Source of the DNA: Liolophura sinensis | Lineage: Eukaryota > Mollusca > Polyplacophora > Chitonida > Chitonidae | NCBI RefSeq assembly: GCF_032854445.1 | Contig: NC_088302.1 | Location: forward strand, 24,069,788-24,133,787 | DNA: 64,000 bases | Reading direction: 5' to 3' | Shown here: positions 49,101 through 63,100 of the stretch, one piece after another | Layout of the letters: every line of letters starts with the position of its first letter | Position numbering within the stretch: the stretch's first letter is position 1 | The notes under the pieces: generated by a model | What the model saw: only the letters and a program-made list of their open reading frames with translations | Told to the model about the DNA's origin: nothing | Database searches by the model: none | Program-made: the position numbers and the translations under genes

Positions 49101-52100
49101 AAAGTCAACATTTATCTTTGCTACAATTTTTGAAATTTTTTTAAAATAAAAATATACGTGTAAAAACAAAGCCTAAACATCAATTAAAGCTTGTGGACCG
49201 ATTTTGCACTCAAGGCTAAGTGTACTTAATTAATAACATTCTTATAACTCAGCCCCGAAGTGTTCCTTCCCAAGCGATCAAAAGAGCTAATATTAGAGTG
49301 CAAACGGCTTGAACAAACTGCAGGCGGTTTATTTCTACACAATGATCAAACTTCTCTCAGCCCGGACATCCTGCCCTATTGCTGGTGCAACATGAAATCA
49401 ATCTAGATTCTTGTATTGACTCTTAAGTTTTAAAGTTGTTTCCCAGACTGAATTCATGTTCATAAATTCATACTGATTAAACAGCCAGCAATCCGTGCCG
49501 TACTGAGGAGGCTGTACGACAGAAAAAGCATAGTGGAGTCAGGAAACCCATCCCAAGATAAGGCCTGCAGATTTCTGCACGAGGCTGAACCTTTTCCGCT
49601 CTTAAGACATCCCATTCTGGTTTCCTTGATGTTGTTGTATGCACTGCAAGCATTGGATGTACATGCTTTAATTCAGCTTACTCCAGAAGATTCGTGTATG
49701 ACCTTTGCACTTCATTAACTTTTACTTCACAAACAGAGGGAAAACCTCCATGTAAGAAGGGCATCTATTTTAGACTATTCTGACAATGTAATTTGTGTGT
49801 TTTTGGAACGTCGAGCAGAGCGAAACACAGTAATTCCGACATGAATTTAATTAAATGAGATCAAAAAACAACACATCAAATCAGTTCACTTGGTTCTATT
49901 GTTCCTAATAAATTACATCCCAGGAAATGTGACAACTCTACAGCACGGTTACCATTTCTGCTCCTTTTAAACAACAGGAAGACAAATGGCATGCTTTAAA
50001 TTATTTTACTGGAGTTGATGTCTCTTGTCACCCACACACAACCACAAAATTTTTTTTTTTTTAGAAATTTTTAAGATTTTTATTTTACCTAAGGCCTGTT
50101 ACTTCTTACTACTATGTTGATGTACAGAGCAAATCGTTAAATTTGACGCAATTACATGAATCCCTCAAACTCTAGTTGAATTCATCTTGTAGTGTGGAAA
50201 AACAGAACTTGACAATGTACTTCTCCACCACCATGAAGGGGTTTTCACGTGTGTAGCCAATGCTTTCATTTCCGTTGACCCACCTGGTCAGCCCAGCTCT
50301 CCCATCGGTCACAAGCAGGCACTAATTGAGGACAGATCAGTAAAATGATGGCAGGAAATCTATTCCCCACGAAATAAGCTCCAAATAAAGCCTCATAATA
50401 CTCGTTCCATAGCTACCTCTGTACAGGTGCTTGACGACTTGTTTAGCCAACAGGAAGCTCTCATTACCAGCACATTTTTAAACATACCTGTGCAAATGAA
50501 TTAGTTTTGTTTGAAGTCGGCCAGACGTGGCCTGCTCAGCTGGTTACAACGTGGCTACAGAGTTGGACGTCCCTAAAACGCCCGTTCTTAAGAGCTGGAC
50601 ATTTTCACATGTGTTATCAAAAAGTAACCCATTGATTTATTGGCAGTTTAGCACCTGTATGTCAGTCATATGTTTGGTTGAACTTAAGCGATGGGAGTTC
50701 AAATGTATGCCTGTGAAAGGCAATTAGGCATGAGGGACGTTTTTTTTTTAATTCTTGAAACTTGCATTAAAATTCAAAGTAAAACAAAACACTAAATACA
50801 CATGCAGTTGTACAGGCTGTTCAATTTGTATTCACCCTATTCAAAAAGTTATACCAGATGTGCGTGCGCCTACCTTCAAGTAGGGAGTAAAAAAGATTAA
50901 GAGAAAAGTATAAAAAGTTTAATAATATGTCTTTGTTTTGTAAATTAGACAGGGTAGAAGACTTGACTTTTTACCCACGTAAGGTCATAACTTTATCACA
51001 GTTGGACCACTTCCTGCTGTCGGGGAGCCATTGTTATCTGCTGATCAGCTAAGGTGACATTTCTATTACATCGTCTCGCATACCTGCACAACTTCTGGCG
51101 CAGACATACCGCCCAGCCTACCGGGCTGCTCTATGCACTAACACCTGTGCCTCTAAAGGCGTTATCCTAGCTTTCTAAAAGCCTACACAAGTACAGGATA
51201 CAGTGTACATACAGTTCAGAACAAGTTTAAAACATTTACCCATATTATACATGCTTTTGCAATATCAGGATTCAGCTCTTAGTTTTATTCCTGCAAACCT
51301 GTTCAAGCACATACAGTTCTGGTGATGTTGTAGAAAATACACATGAAAGTGTAACATCATTCAGCTGCAACAGTTTTTGCTAGTAAAATGAATTTGCCAC
51401 ATCCAATTAAAAGCTTGACACTCAATACAGAACCTGTTTCAACAGAAGTATAGTGGGGCCAAAAAAAAATAGGTACACTGAACAACTTGAATTTAAAAAG
51501 TAGAGTTTGCTCTCTATATGGTGGGATTTAAACACTCTTAAATTCATTTAATGTTTATGTTTGTACATGTATGTTATTTACCTATTAGAATAACGAACAA
51601 TAAAGAATAAGATCAGAATAGACCTACATGTGTCTCCGGGTCATATGAAAAGCTTCAAAACCACACAAAGACAGAGCAATAAATACGCCCTACATAAGAC
51701 AGCCGATTCTTTTTATACAACGGACCGACAAAAATTTTGAGGGACGTACAGATTCACGGTGCGTGAGCACAGCATGTGCAGAGAAAAGGTTTCCATAAAA
51801 ACCTCAGCCTTTATAACTGAACTCGCACAGGTACTGGCCCACTTAATCCTTTCAGCTTTGCCACATGAACTCCTATGTAATCTAAGTGATTTCTTAACAA
51901 CAGGGTTAACACCAAAGGGTTCATGTATGCATGCAGTTATCAAGAATCATAGCTCTAAGCTTATATCACTCACAAGTTCTACAGGCTACACTCGCAAAAC
52001 TGAAGAAGGAAGGTTTTACAGATGGATGAAGAATTCATGCAGCCTGCAGCATGTGGTGTTTTCCACCTGTGTAAACCCAGCATCAGCAGCCTAAGCAGTT

Positions 52101-54026
52101 ATAGTTTACACAGGTGAGAGCCAGGTACACCTTCGTTAAAAAGATCCCCCTTAACTATCAGCACCAGACACACACCTGAAGTCTCTGAGAATATCAGTGG
52201 CACCTGAACAAGCTAACACGCTCCACAGAAACTGTAACCTACATGCACATCGCAGTTCTACAGAACAGGTACCCTCAAAGTAATAACTGAAAAAACGTTT
52301 ACATAACGGACTGCTCGCTAGAAACTAAATTTAATCAGGTTTTCAAGCGGTAATTTGAAACATAAAAATACCCTTCTCAAAAGAAAAAAAAAATGAACCA
52401 AAGAGAAATATAGTGATTTAATATCGAAAGAGTGTGCATAAAATTTCCCAACAGCCACACAAAACAACACATCTACCATTTTGTCTATACATTTCTGTTC
52501 TAAATTAAAATGTGACCAAGTTATTCAGCAAATGCTTAATCCTGCCCTGGGTGACCTGAGTAAGCGTTCAATAACACGGCTCTTTGTTCATTGCGAAAAT
52601 CCCACGATCATGTCTAGGCTATCATTAAGAGACACCCTTAATTCCAGGAGTTCACCCATAACATCAGACGTTTATGACCAACCTCTTATTTGATCAGCAT
52701 TAACCTTTTGTCTTACCTCGCTTCAGGTTTCCAAGTTATACTTTTTTTTCTTCTTTTTTAAATCAGGATTAAAACTGGATTTTCATTCTAGAAACTGGCA
52801 CCTTTTTCTGTTCAGTCAATGCATGGCAAATACAGAATGAGGCTTAATAGCCCAAGAAGCTTCTTGAACACTATTGTTGTACATGGAGCTTGTCTTTTGT
52901 CTTGTACATGTACAATGGATGGGGCACTGTGGGTGCTAGTGTGTTTGCCGAAAGCTCTTCTACTGGAGAGAAACAATGCCGGTTTCAAATGTAGTGCAAT
53001 GTTAAAATTTAACATTACTAAGGAATGTATTTACAACATAAAATGTGTCCATTTGTCCATTATGTGTCCATAAAACCTGCATGTACTGACCATATAAACA
53101 AGTGCAATGTACATGTATGTACATTTACATATGCAATAACATGTACAGGTAACTGTCAATTTTCTGACAGTTTCGTAAGAAATGGATTTTAGATTTCATT
53201 TCTCCATAAATAACACAGGAGCAGGTATTATTTTGGATACAAGCCTTTCCATCTGCTTCTACCCTGCACATGTACATAACTGTCAAGATACGTGGTACCC
53301 AATTATTCATTCATTCCTTTTTGGCTCAAGCATCATTTGATACATCAAAGATAAATCTCCACTACAAGATTTTCCGATGTTCAACAGAACACAGGAACTG
53401 TGTCTCTGTGTCACACACACATGTACATGTCTATCCATTACCTGCTGATACCAAACTGGGTAATGACTTTCAAGCCGGGTTCCCAGGGAATTAACAGGTA
53501 TCAGTTTTCCGTACAAAAGCTTTGGTTTGTGTCCGCCGACAACAGAACTCTACTTTAGTCACAAGAAGACCCTGATCACAATGATGCTGTCTACAGGAAA
53601 CGCTTCAGCACTTGTCCAGGTAACCGAAACCAAACGAATACAAAACAACACACAATTCCCATTGACATGTCGCGACTCAGCATATTTTTTTTCACGCCAC
53701 ACAGTCTAATCTATACTTGCAATCAGAGCAGAATCTCTGCATGGCTTCCCCTATTCTGGGTCCAAGTGGTGTGAGATATTAAGATCAGTACCTGGCCTCT
53801 TAAAACCAACAGGCCAGGTGAGAGGGGTGGAGACCCAAGGTGACTTGACAACATCTAAAAACCCTAATCTGAACCCTTATCTCTAGACCATCTCATTTCT
53901 AGTCAGTCAATGGGGTGTGATTATTTATATAGATACATACTGTACAGTTGTTTTTACAAAGCTTTCTTACAGTTATGCTCCAAATAAGCGGCTGCATTTA
54001 AGCTCACTAGATTGGATGAGTAAGTA

Positions 54027-54114
<88 letters not shown>

Positions 54115-57100
54115 TCTATATATATCTGTGAGAAACAATAAAACAAAGAAATTGTCAAGAAATATTTAATTTCAGATGAATAGTTGAAGATAAGTCATAG
54201 AGAGATAATTATTTAAAACATCCTGTTTTGAAGATTAAAACCAGTGATCTTCTTGAAATACTGACAGTGAAATAAATACAATGCAAAGAAAAGCATGCAA
54301 GGGATGATACATAGAAATTTTGGGAAGTGCAGCCTATGAACATTTGCACAAAACTTAAAAGTCACTGATCAAATCCATACATGTATAACAAACAAACCAA
54401 AAAGTACACAAGAAGGACACAGATACATCTAGATGTATGTAATATTTTTGTTGCTAATAATGTAATAAATGTGTTCACAATAAAATAAAGTATTCTCTCA
54501 CATGTAACAAGGAGTCCAAAGAGCCACAGTAAACATTAAAATATCACAGCTGGTACGAGAACACTACTAAATTCCCATGTTGTGTACAGGTATTAGCTAA
54601 ATGAACCTCTTCCAGGTACCTGAAAAGCTAATTAACTTTGATATGCCGTGAAAGATTACAGTGAACCGTGATCTATAATCTACTTTCTACAAGAAAAAGA
54701 TTAGCATGTGAAAGGTGGAGGTGCTGTAGAAAAGATGAACTGGTACCTTTTTTAAAGCATTTGTAAATGTAGAAAATCTGTCTTGCAAAAAAATTGGAAA
54801 CTCTACAGGAATACACACATCTGAAGGCAAGTATTGTAGAAGTTCCTGAAGCACCAAAATAACCCTACTTGTGACTGCCTCAAGATCTTACATGTATATG
54901 TACAATACAATCGGGTACATGTATATATGTTTATGTATGAGCAATATGTAAATATTGTGGTTGAATCCGACATCGAACAGATTTGGCCAACACTCTGTTG
55001 GCTGAATGAGCTTAACATACAAGTACATATATGTACATGAGCTACATGTACTTCTACATGTATACAGTATACGGGAGCTGATAAGTTAATTTTTTCACAT
55101 ATGTACATTTATGTAAGTATATTTAATAAATATCTCAGTTTAGACAAAAAAAATCTGGTGAGATGTCTAGAATGCAAAAGCTTAAGCAGCAAGTATTTTT
55201 TAAAGCATAAATTAGAGCTGGCTCTATTAGTTTCCTAGTCGGTGATCTTCGGCAGATTGGCATTAGGAAATAATATAGTTGATAAGACTTATTAATATGC
55301 GGGAGACAAGCTTCAATAAACATCAGATTTCAAATCTATGTTATTATACTTAGTTTGATCTACGGATAGATATATTAATTTCAATATTACATGTATATGT
55401 GATGAATTAGATGCAGAAATAAAGGACTTGTGAAGAGAGACACATACAGACTACATATATGTATCTATATGTAGATTAGAATCATTATCAAGGTGTGTCA
55501 AGTGTTATCTTGAAGATGGAAGCCCTGTTTGTCAGGCAATGTACAGCAGATGTATATCCATGTGGAACCAAAAAAATATCACTTCCGAAATTTAAGGTTA
55601 CATCCTTTATGAAGTTATTTATTTGTTGAGGTTGACAGATAAATGGAGATAAAATACACTATGTTCTGCTGTATACTTTTATGTTTATTTATTTACTTGA
55701 TTGGTGTTTTACGCCGTACTCAAGAATATTTCACTTATACGATGGCGGTCAGCATTATGGTGGGTGGAAACCGGGCAGAGCCCGAGGGGAAACCCACAAC
55801 CATCCGCAGGTTGCTGTCAGACCTTCCCACGTACAGCAGGAGAGGAAGCCAGCATGAGCTGGACTCACAGCGACCGCATTGGTGAGAGACTCCTGGGTCA
55901 TTACGCTGTGCTAGCATGCTAAAATTAAGTTCTTACATGTAGGTGAACATATTTCTCTGCATGGAAAATTTACAAAACTTTTTGTAATGTAAGAGATATT
56001 CAAACAAATTTACAGGTGTAAATCTAATCACAATTTGTTTTTAGCAAGATTTTTGAAACAACAGAAACATATTTCATTCCCAGAATTTTTTTCCTTTTAA
56101 ACTCAAAATGGCTGATTTGTCAAGTTTTACATGCAATTAACATAAATAAAACTCAAAGTTTTAGACATTTCCATCATGATTGTGTTTTTTTTTTTATTAA
56201 ACAGGTCAATGATACTGACTCTAATCCTCATGCTATTTCAGTGTTCCCTTACTTGTCCACAATGCCCCCCAGTGGTGCCAGGAATGTGATGTGCAACAGA
56301 GCCAGCATTCATCCCCCACCCCCTACACCCTCCAAACTCACACACCCTCCCAAATGAAAAGAAAATAACATCACCTCCCCAGGGACCCCGTGCTCCTACT
56401 GCCCCATATACCAAAACCAATCTGCCGTAACCAACCAGGGCTTCCATGATACAGCTAGGGCATGTTAATAGGAAAATAGAAGCTGTCTCTCTTTGACACA
56501 GGCTATTATGATTTTCCTCACACAATGCCGTTATAAAAGCATATAGCAAAACGGGTACAACGGCTCACCTGGTAACACCCCGCTGGCTGCAAAGGGCATA
56601 AATGGAAAAAAACAACAGCGTTTAAATTAACATGCAATTCTACCAGCTGTTACCGTAACACAGAGTTTAAGCTAGTCCACGTCAGCCAGGAGACAGTGGA
56701 CAGGCTATGAACATGCACAATGCAAGCGTTGAGACTGTATTGTGCACATTTCTGACTAATGGACACCTCATTACCATCATGCATACATGTAACATTCAGT
56801 CTGACAGAAGGCCTCGAGATTTAACCGTGAACGCTGTGCCAGAAATAATTACAGCCATGTTAGGTCCAGAGCACTACATTTGCAAAAATATTAAAGAAAT
56901 AAATTTAACGCATTTGCAAGGTATTTTACATTTTCATGACACCACAGCTTCATTTTAAGCATGGATGGGTATCTGAAATTTACATCACTGTTTAAACGAC
57001 AAGGCCTGTATATAATGTATCTGTCTGCATCAAATACGAGAATTCTTCCAGACCATGTTCATGGACAATATATAGTAGAAGTTGTCGGTCTTATTTACAG

Positions 57101-60100
57101 GTACATCTATTTTCCATGTATCCAAACAAGGACATATAGTTCTGTTAGAGGGTACGACTATAATATCCAACACACCACAAAGGTTAAATATGGCACGATG
57201 CTAATTCCCCGATGATCTACATGTAAAGACAGGGATGTCACTTACCGGAATCTGTTGCTATGACAACCAGAAGATAATCAGCAGTGGCTTCTCTATCCAG
57301 CGTCTGGTGCACAGTAACCTCCCCTGACGCGCTGTCGATGTTGAACTTCTGTCGGTCTCCATCTCGCAACGTGTAGGTCACCTGACCATTAGGTTCGGAA
57401 TCCTCATCATGAGCGCTGACACGAATCGCATGAACTGGCAAGTTTCGCAAATTTTCCTGAACGTATGCATAGTACGGGGAATGGAAAAAGACTGGTGCAT
57501 TGTCATTGACGTCGGTGATTCCAATGGTGACAGTAGCAGTGTCGTAGCGTACCAAAACACCACTGTCCTCGGCTTGGATCTTCAGCACATAGGAACTCTT
57601 GCGCTCGTAATCCAATGATTTCTGGACACGCAGAGTTCCGCTGCTCTGGTCCATGGAAAAGTCCATATTATCATCCCCTTCAACGATAAAATAGCGGACA
57701 ACTCCGTTGAAGCCGTGATCTCTGTCTGTGGCCGTCACCTGAAGGAGACTAGTGCCGACACCGATGTCCTCACTGATAGTTTTCTGGTAATTTCGGGGGT
57801 CAAAGGTCGGGTCGTTGTCATTGACATCCTCTATCATGACCCTAAGCTGCGCTGTCGCAGAGAGGACTCGTGATCCTTTATCGGAGGCACGTATGATCAG
57901 CTGATACTCGGCGTTCGCCTCCCGGTCAATCAGTATCCTTGGTCTCAAAATGCCGTCCGAAGGTCCCAGTGTGAACGGAGCATTGGTTGTCACGAGTGTG
58001 TACTCCACCTGGCCGTTGTACTGGGAGTCCAGATCTATGGCTGACACAGTGAACACTCCCTCCCCAATCTCGGTATTCTCCTTCACCCAGGTAATGTTAG
58101 CAGACACAAACACCGGCGCTTCATCGTTCACATCTCTCACATGGATGATCACCTTGAAAATAATTCCAAATCCATAGTTCACATCGAGATTGATTTGAAG
58201 TTTCTCACACAATTCACACTGTTTCGCACACCAATACTCATGTACAGAGATAGAGAGAGCAAAAAGTGAGAGAAAAACATATAAATTTGGTTACAAATAA
58301 TATATGTGCATAACATATTAAGACCCTCTAATTTTTCACTACTCAACTGTATTTTGACTCGCCACATCATAGATAAAATTTTGCCGGCCTAGCATTGCGA
58401 CATAACCATACTCTCATACTTCGCCATGTTAGGAAGGTGACAAAGATGCATGTGTTAACTATAAGTGAACATAAGAGACTTTTACTTGTATTACAAAGAA
58501 AACAAAGATTTACAGATTTGTCAGTTTCTGTATAGTTTCTGACAAAATAATGACAAAACTTGCATGTATAATGTACCTCTGCTGTTGAGTTGAGCCTGTC
58601 AGAGCTTGGACTGGCCTGGTCTTTGGCCATCACCTGTAGGGTGTAAGTGGCCTGTCTCTCACGGTCAAGACTCTTGGCTGTGCGAATGATCCCGTCAGAA
58701 GGGCCAATAGAAAACTCCCCCATCAAATCACCAGACTCAATCGAGTAAGAGATCTTGGCATTCACATCTGCAATTACACAGAAAAGCAATTCGTTAAGGA
58801 GGTTAACAAAATCTTTTCAGCTAGCAGCAGTTGTAAATGATATTGGCCTAAAGCTTGTTGTCGTTATGAAATTTGCCAAAAGGTTATCCTGTATATGGAC
58901 ATGTAAATAGCAATGCAGTATTTGAGTCTTTCTCCAATAAAACTGAAAATAAAGTTTATATTTATAATTTGTCAATTAATCACTGATAGTGGTCACTTAC
59001 ACGAATCCCCTACTTTATCCCCAAAAAAACAGTCTCAAAATTTCACAATCCATTTAATCTGTAAGGGGTTTATTTATCTTGAGTGATAAGCTAGGTGTGT
59101 CCCAGCTAGTTACCCTGGCTTTCTGGCATGTAAGCCTATCTCTGAGCATCGTTTAGGACAGGGTGGGATTCTCAGACAAAACAGAAACCTGATAAGAGTT
59201 CTTAACACTCATGGGAAATGACTGACAATTAGTGTAGAAAAGCAGTAAAGCAGATAACAGTACAATGATGCAGTGTTGTAAAACCTGGAAGTGACGGCTA
59301 CTACAGGAATGTTCTTGTCATGCAAAGACTTATTGTGACATTTCTGCTATGCAAGACCAGATTTATATGCATTATTGTTAGTTTCACAGTCAATTCAAGA
59401 AATTTTGCTACAGTAAGAACATTCCAGAGTATTTTATTCTTTAAATTCACTACTGGACAGAAATAGCAATTTATGATTAAATAAAAATATGAATAGACCT
59501 TACTTATTGTGTTTGAGACATTTCCATGGTTTCAAAGAGGCTATACTGAAGATTTTTGACCCCCAAAAAATTGAAGTGTTGTCATTCAATATTGGTAAAT
59601 AAATGTTCCTGAATCTTTTTCAATCTTTAGGGTCATTTTAACACTCGTAAAGGAGGAACGAGTTTAATATTTACTGGAGAATAATTTGAGCTGCCCTTGG
59701 TAAATGCAGAAAATTTGATTTGATTGTCAAATATGGATATTTTATCTAAAATCTCCAGCTATGGACTGTAGAGAAGGAAATTTTGACAACTTTCTTTACT
59801 TACTGTACATATGGATAATAGCCTGTAAATCCCTGGTTAGGTTAAATGAATTATTTACAAAAAATGCTAAACTAATTGATATTCTGCATGCTGTGGTGGG
59901 GTTGGGTGGGGGCAAAATGTAATTGGTGGGGTGGGGGGGGGGAGCGTTGAGTGTAGTGGAGCAGGGGTTGTTTCATACACTATTGGCAACCCAAGAGCCA
60001 TATCCTTGGCAAACATCACTTTATCTGTCACAAATTCTCATATTTACTGCTGCCTATGTTCTAAAACAACTTGGTGAGGTGCCCAGGATATCTAAATACT

Positions 60101-63100
60101 GATAAAATATCCCCTGTTCCATGGTATGATAGGTTTTCTATCAGCTCTACTGGAGCAATAAAAACAGGAATATAAGGGAAGCTGGGAGTGGATGGTTGAT
60201 AGGAAACAATGTAACAGCTGTAAGCAGAGATAAACAGTGGGGGCTCCTCCAATGGTGAATGGATGCAAGAGGGTAGATATGTCAGAGCTTCAGGGGTTCT
60301 TCTGGGAAAAGATACAGGCCAATACTGGATCTGCTACACTGGGGATAAATAAAGGGGAAGACATTCTTAGTCTGCCAAGGAAAGGATAAGAAAAAATAGG
60401 AAGAAAAACAAAAAAGAAAAGAAGACTGAACTTCACTGGAAACATCTTCTGTACTTCACAACATGAAGCTGGTTGTATGACATTACATACGGATAGACAG
60501 ATGTACATACAGACAGACAGATGTACATACAGACAGATGTACATATGAACAGACAGATGGTCTAATAGCTAGAGGCTCCTCTAGTAGTGTAAAGGAGATG
60601 GGAACTCAATGCCTTGTACTGTATATGTTTTCTTTAGACTACTTTCTGCACCAGCCCTGAAGTAATGGGTTTGTAGCAATATCCCACCCAGACTTAGCCT
60701 TTTTACCACACAAAAGTATCAGATAAGAGGTGAAAGAAAAATAATCATGGATAACAGGGGAGAAATTCCTTTCCAGTCACAATATAAGCAGAGCTACTTG
60801 TGTTCAAAGTTTAAAAAGTCAAAAAGAATGCCATGAAAAGGACCAAATTTTTCATTAGTCTTTCAGGGAAGTCATACTCAAGTTTGTGAGTCTTGCAATA
60901 TATGTGATAATACATTTTCCACTGGTTTCCTGCTGATGTGTTAATACAGATATGATTTCATGACCTTTATTTATTATAATCATGTTTTTACAACAGTTTT
61001 ACTGGATTATTTATGAGTGTCCATGTTGACGACAAAAAAAAGATCAGAGAGGGAACATCCATTACCCTTGGTATGAAATTTCTTGTTTTCATAGGACTTC
61101 TTCTAGGAGAAAAATATTTTCTTATCTCAACATACCATAAACTAGAAAATATACATTCATTTTAATCAATTTAAACAAAATATTTGTTTAAGACTAATTT
61201 TAAGTACTGGTGTCTACATGTATATGTAGATATAAGAAAAGTTTCTCTCTCCCAAAGAAAGACTGCCTGGGCTGGAGTCATTCACAAATCCACATTTGCT
61301 GCCAGTCTATCAAAATGTCTGCCCTTTCTTGACCCGCATTCCGCAGCCTGACTTCTCCACAGTTTTAGAATTCTCAGAGCATTTTTTTTATGAATGTGTC
61401 TAACTGAAGTTTCTAGAGGAGAAATATTTCAGCCTGCTTTTCTGTAACGGATTTGTTTTTCTCGGAGAACTTCAGGCCAGCATGTCCAGTGCAAGCATGA
61501 ATGTTCCATGTGTCAGCACCTGCCAAATTAATGTCTATATTTTCCAAAGAAAAACAAAAAAAAAATGTCACATGTGTTCTGAAGGTATAAATTTGATAGA
61601 AAAAAAAAGGACTATTCTCATGGGAAATGTATACTTTAATGTAAAGGTACATTAATACAGTTTGTGCTGTGCTATCCTGATATAAACACAGGTTAGAGGC
61701 CTGCCATCAGATAATTGTAGCCTATCTACCATGAAATTTAATCTCTATCATAGCTAAAAGCAGAAGGACCAGGTATTTATTCTCACAAGCATCATTAAAT
61801 CAGAAGAGAAGCTATAAATGTGTCCAATCGGGGTCATTGGCAGGGGTAGGCCCACTCAAGGGGGGATTGATTTCACATATCCCAACCTGTTCCTTAGCCT
61901 GATAGGGACAGGCATTAAGCCCTAACAGTATGGGGAAACCTATACTCTGTGGGACAGAGAGGTTGTTTAAACACGCGCAGATTGTGAAAACCAAGCCTGC
62001 CTAGGATTAGAGTGTCAGCCATAGATTTATTGGGTTCGATATCAACTTAATATCAGATTATTTAGGGAATAATGTTGGGAAATTTAATCTCTGACCAGAG
62101 TCCAGACCATCTTGTTGGCACAATGGGAAGTTTTTGTTGTTGTCTTGTCAAACTGTCTGTCCATTTGTCTATCTCATACGAACTCCTACAAATTGCAGCT
62201 CTGAATGTCACAGGAAATGTGAATGAAGAAATGAGTAGGAAAACTAAGTCATTTTTGTAAATGCATGAACAGAATTGTAGGAGAGAGTTTGTACAATACG
62301 TCAGAGATTTGGACTTAACACAGGAGTGAAAATCTGACTAGCCATTTTTAGTAGACAGTAAAAATCATGAAATATAATTTCAGCACTCAATTCATTAAAA
62401 TCAGTTGTAACCATTTCAAAGTAACTAAATATTAAAATGGCAAAAGTGACTCAAATTTCCTCAAATGCCCTAAAGTTTTGTACATTTTTGCAACTACCTG
62501 GAGAATGGCATAGTCAGCATGTAGGTATCAGATCGTTATCAAAGTATAACATGTATGACCATGTGTATTCCATGTTTTGTCAAAGTCAAAGTTTCTTATT
62601 CCGCCACTCACCAGAGTCTGTATCTGTGGCCATGGTGGTAAGTATACTGGTACCGACACTGGCGTTCTCCCACACCTCACCCTGGTAAGACATGGGGTCA
62701 AATACAGGCACATTGTCGTTGACATCCAGGACATTCATATACAAGGTGATATTGGAGGAGAGGGAAGGTTCCCCACCATCCACAGCCTTCACGGTCAGGA
62801 TATAGTGCTGGACCTGGACGGACAAATTCATACACAACTAACGGACTGGACATGGACAAGTGGTAGACAGAAAGCTTTAATTTCATCAAATACACATTAA
62901 AAAATTGAATAAAACTTGAATGAAAACCGAAGACTTTGATGAAATCTTCAATTTCATTAAGGAAAGTTGAACCAAATATCCCAACAACTGAATTGGTATG
63001 CAACATTGTTATAGAGTTATATTGTTTTCAAAACAATCAACAACATTCCCAGAGGAAATGGCCTAAACACAAAAAACTATATGAATATCAAATGTTTTTT

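Larger units (their letters stand above)
31605..57245. other. Giant intron of the FAT4-like gene (25.6 kb)
   Basis: The intron is bounded by GTAAGT at 57245-57240 and an ACAG acceptor. The flanking exons join in phase inside a cadherin repeat. It contains a 31 bp minisatellite (42858-43097), a TG/TA microsatellite (54023-54125), a G17 run (38132-38148) and small direct repeats. It holds one SINE-A copy near its 5' end (55681-55919). Longer ORFs in it, such as 44336-44713 on the plus strand, match nothing I know. Patches of less AT-rich, low-repeat sequence near 32650-32900, 34000-34540, 36270-36610, 39180-39760, 43440-43560, 49240-49400 and 50240-50480 look like candidate regulatory modules. 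Confidence 0.75.

Noticed and set aside
53917-54158. ORFs of repeated Tyr-Ile and His-Thr
   Set aside because: They are translations of the TG/TA microsatellite.
56238-56549. 103-codon glycine-rich ORF as a gene
   Set aside because: It arises from a C-rich stretch (CCCCCACCCCCTACACCCTC) with no homology or splice context.
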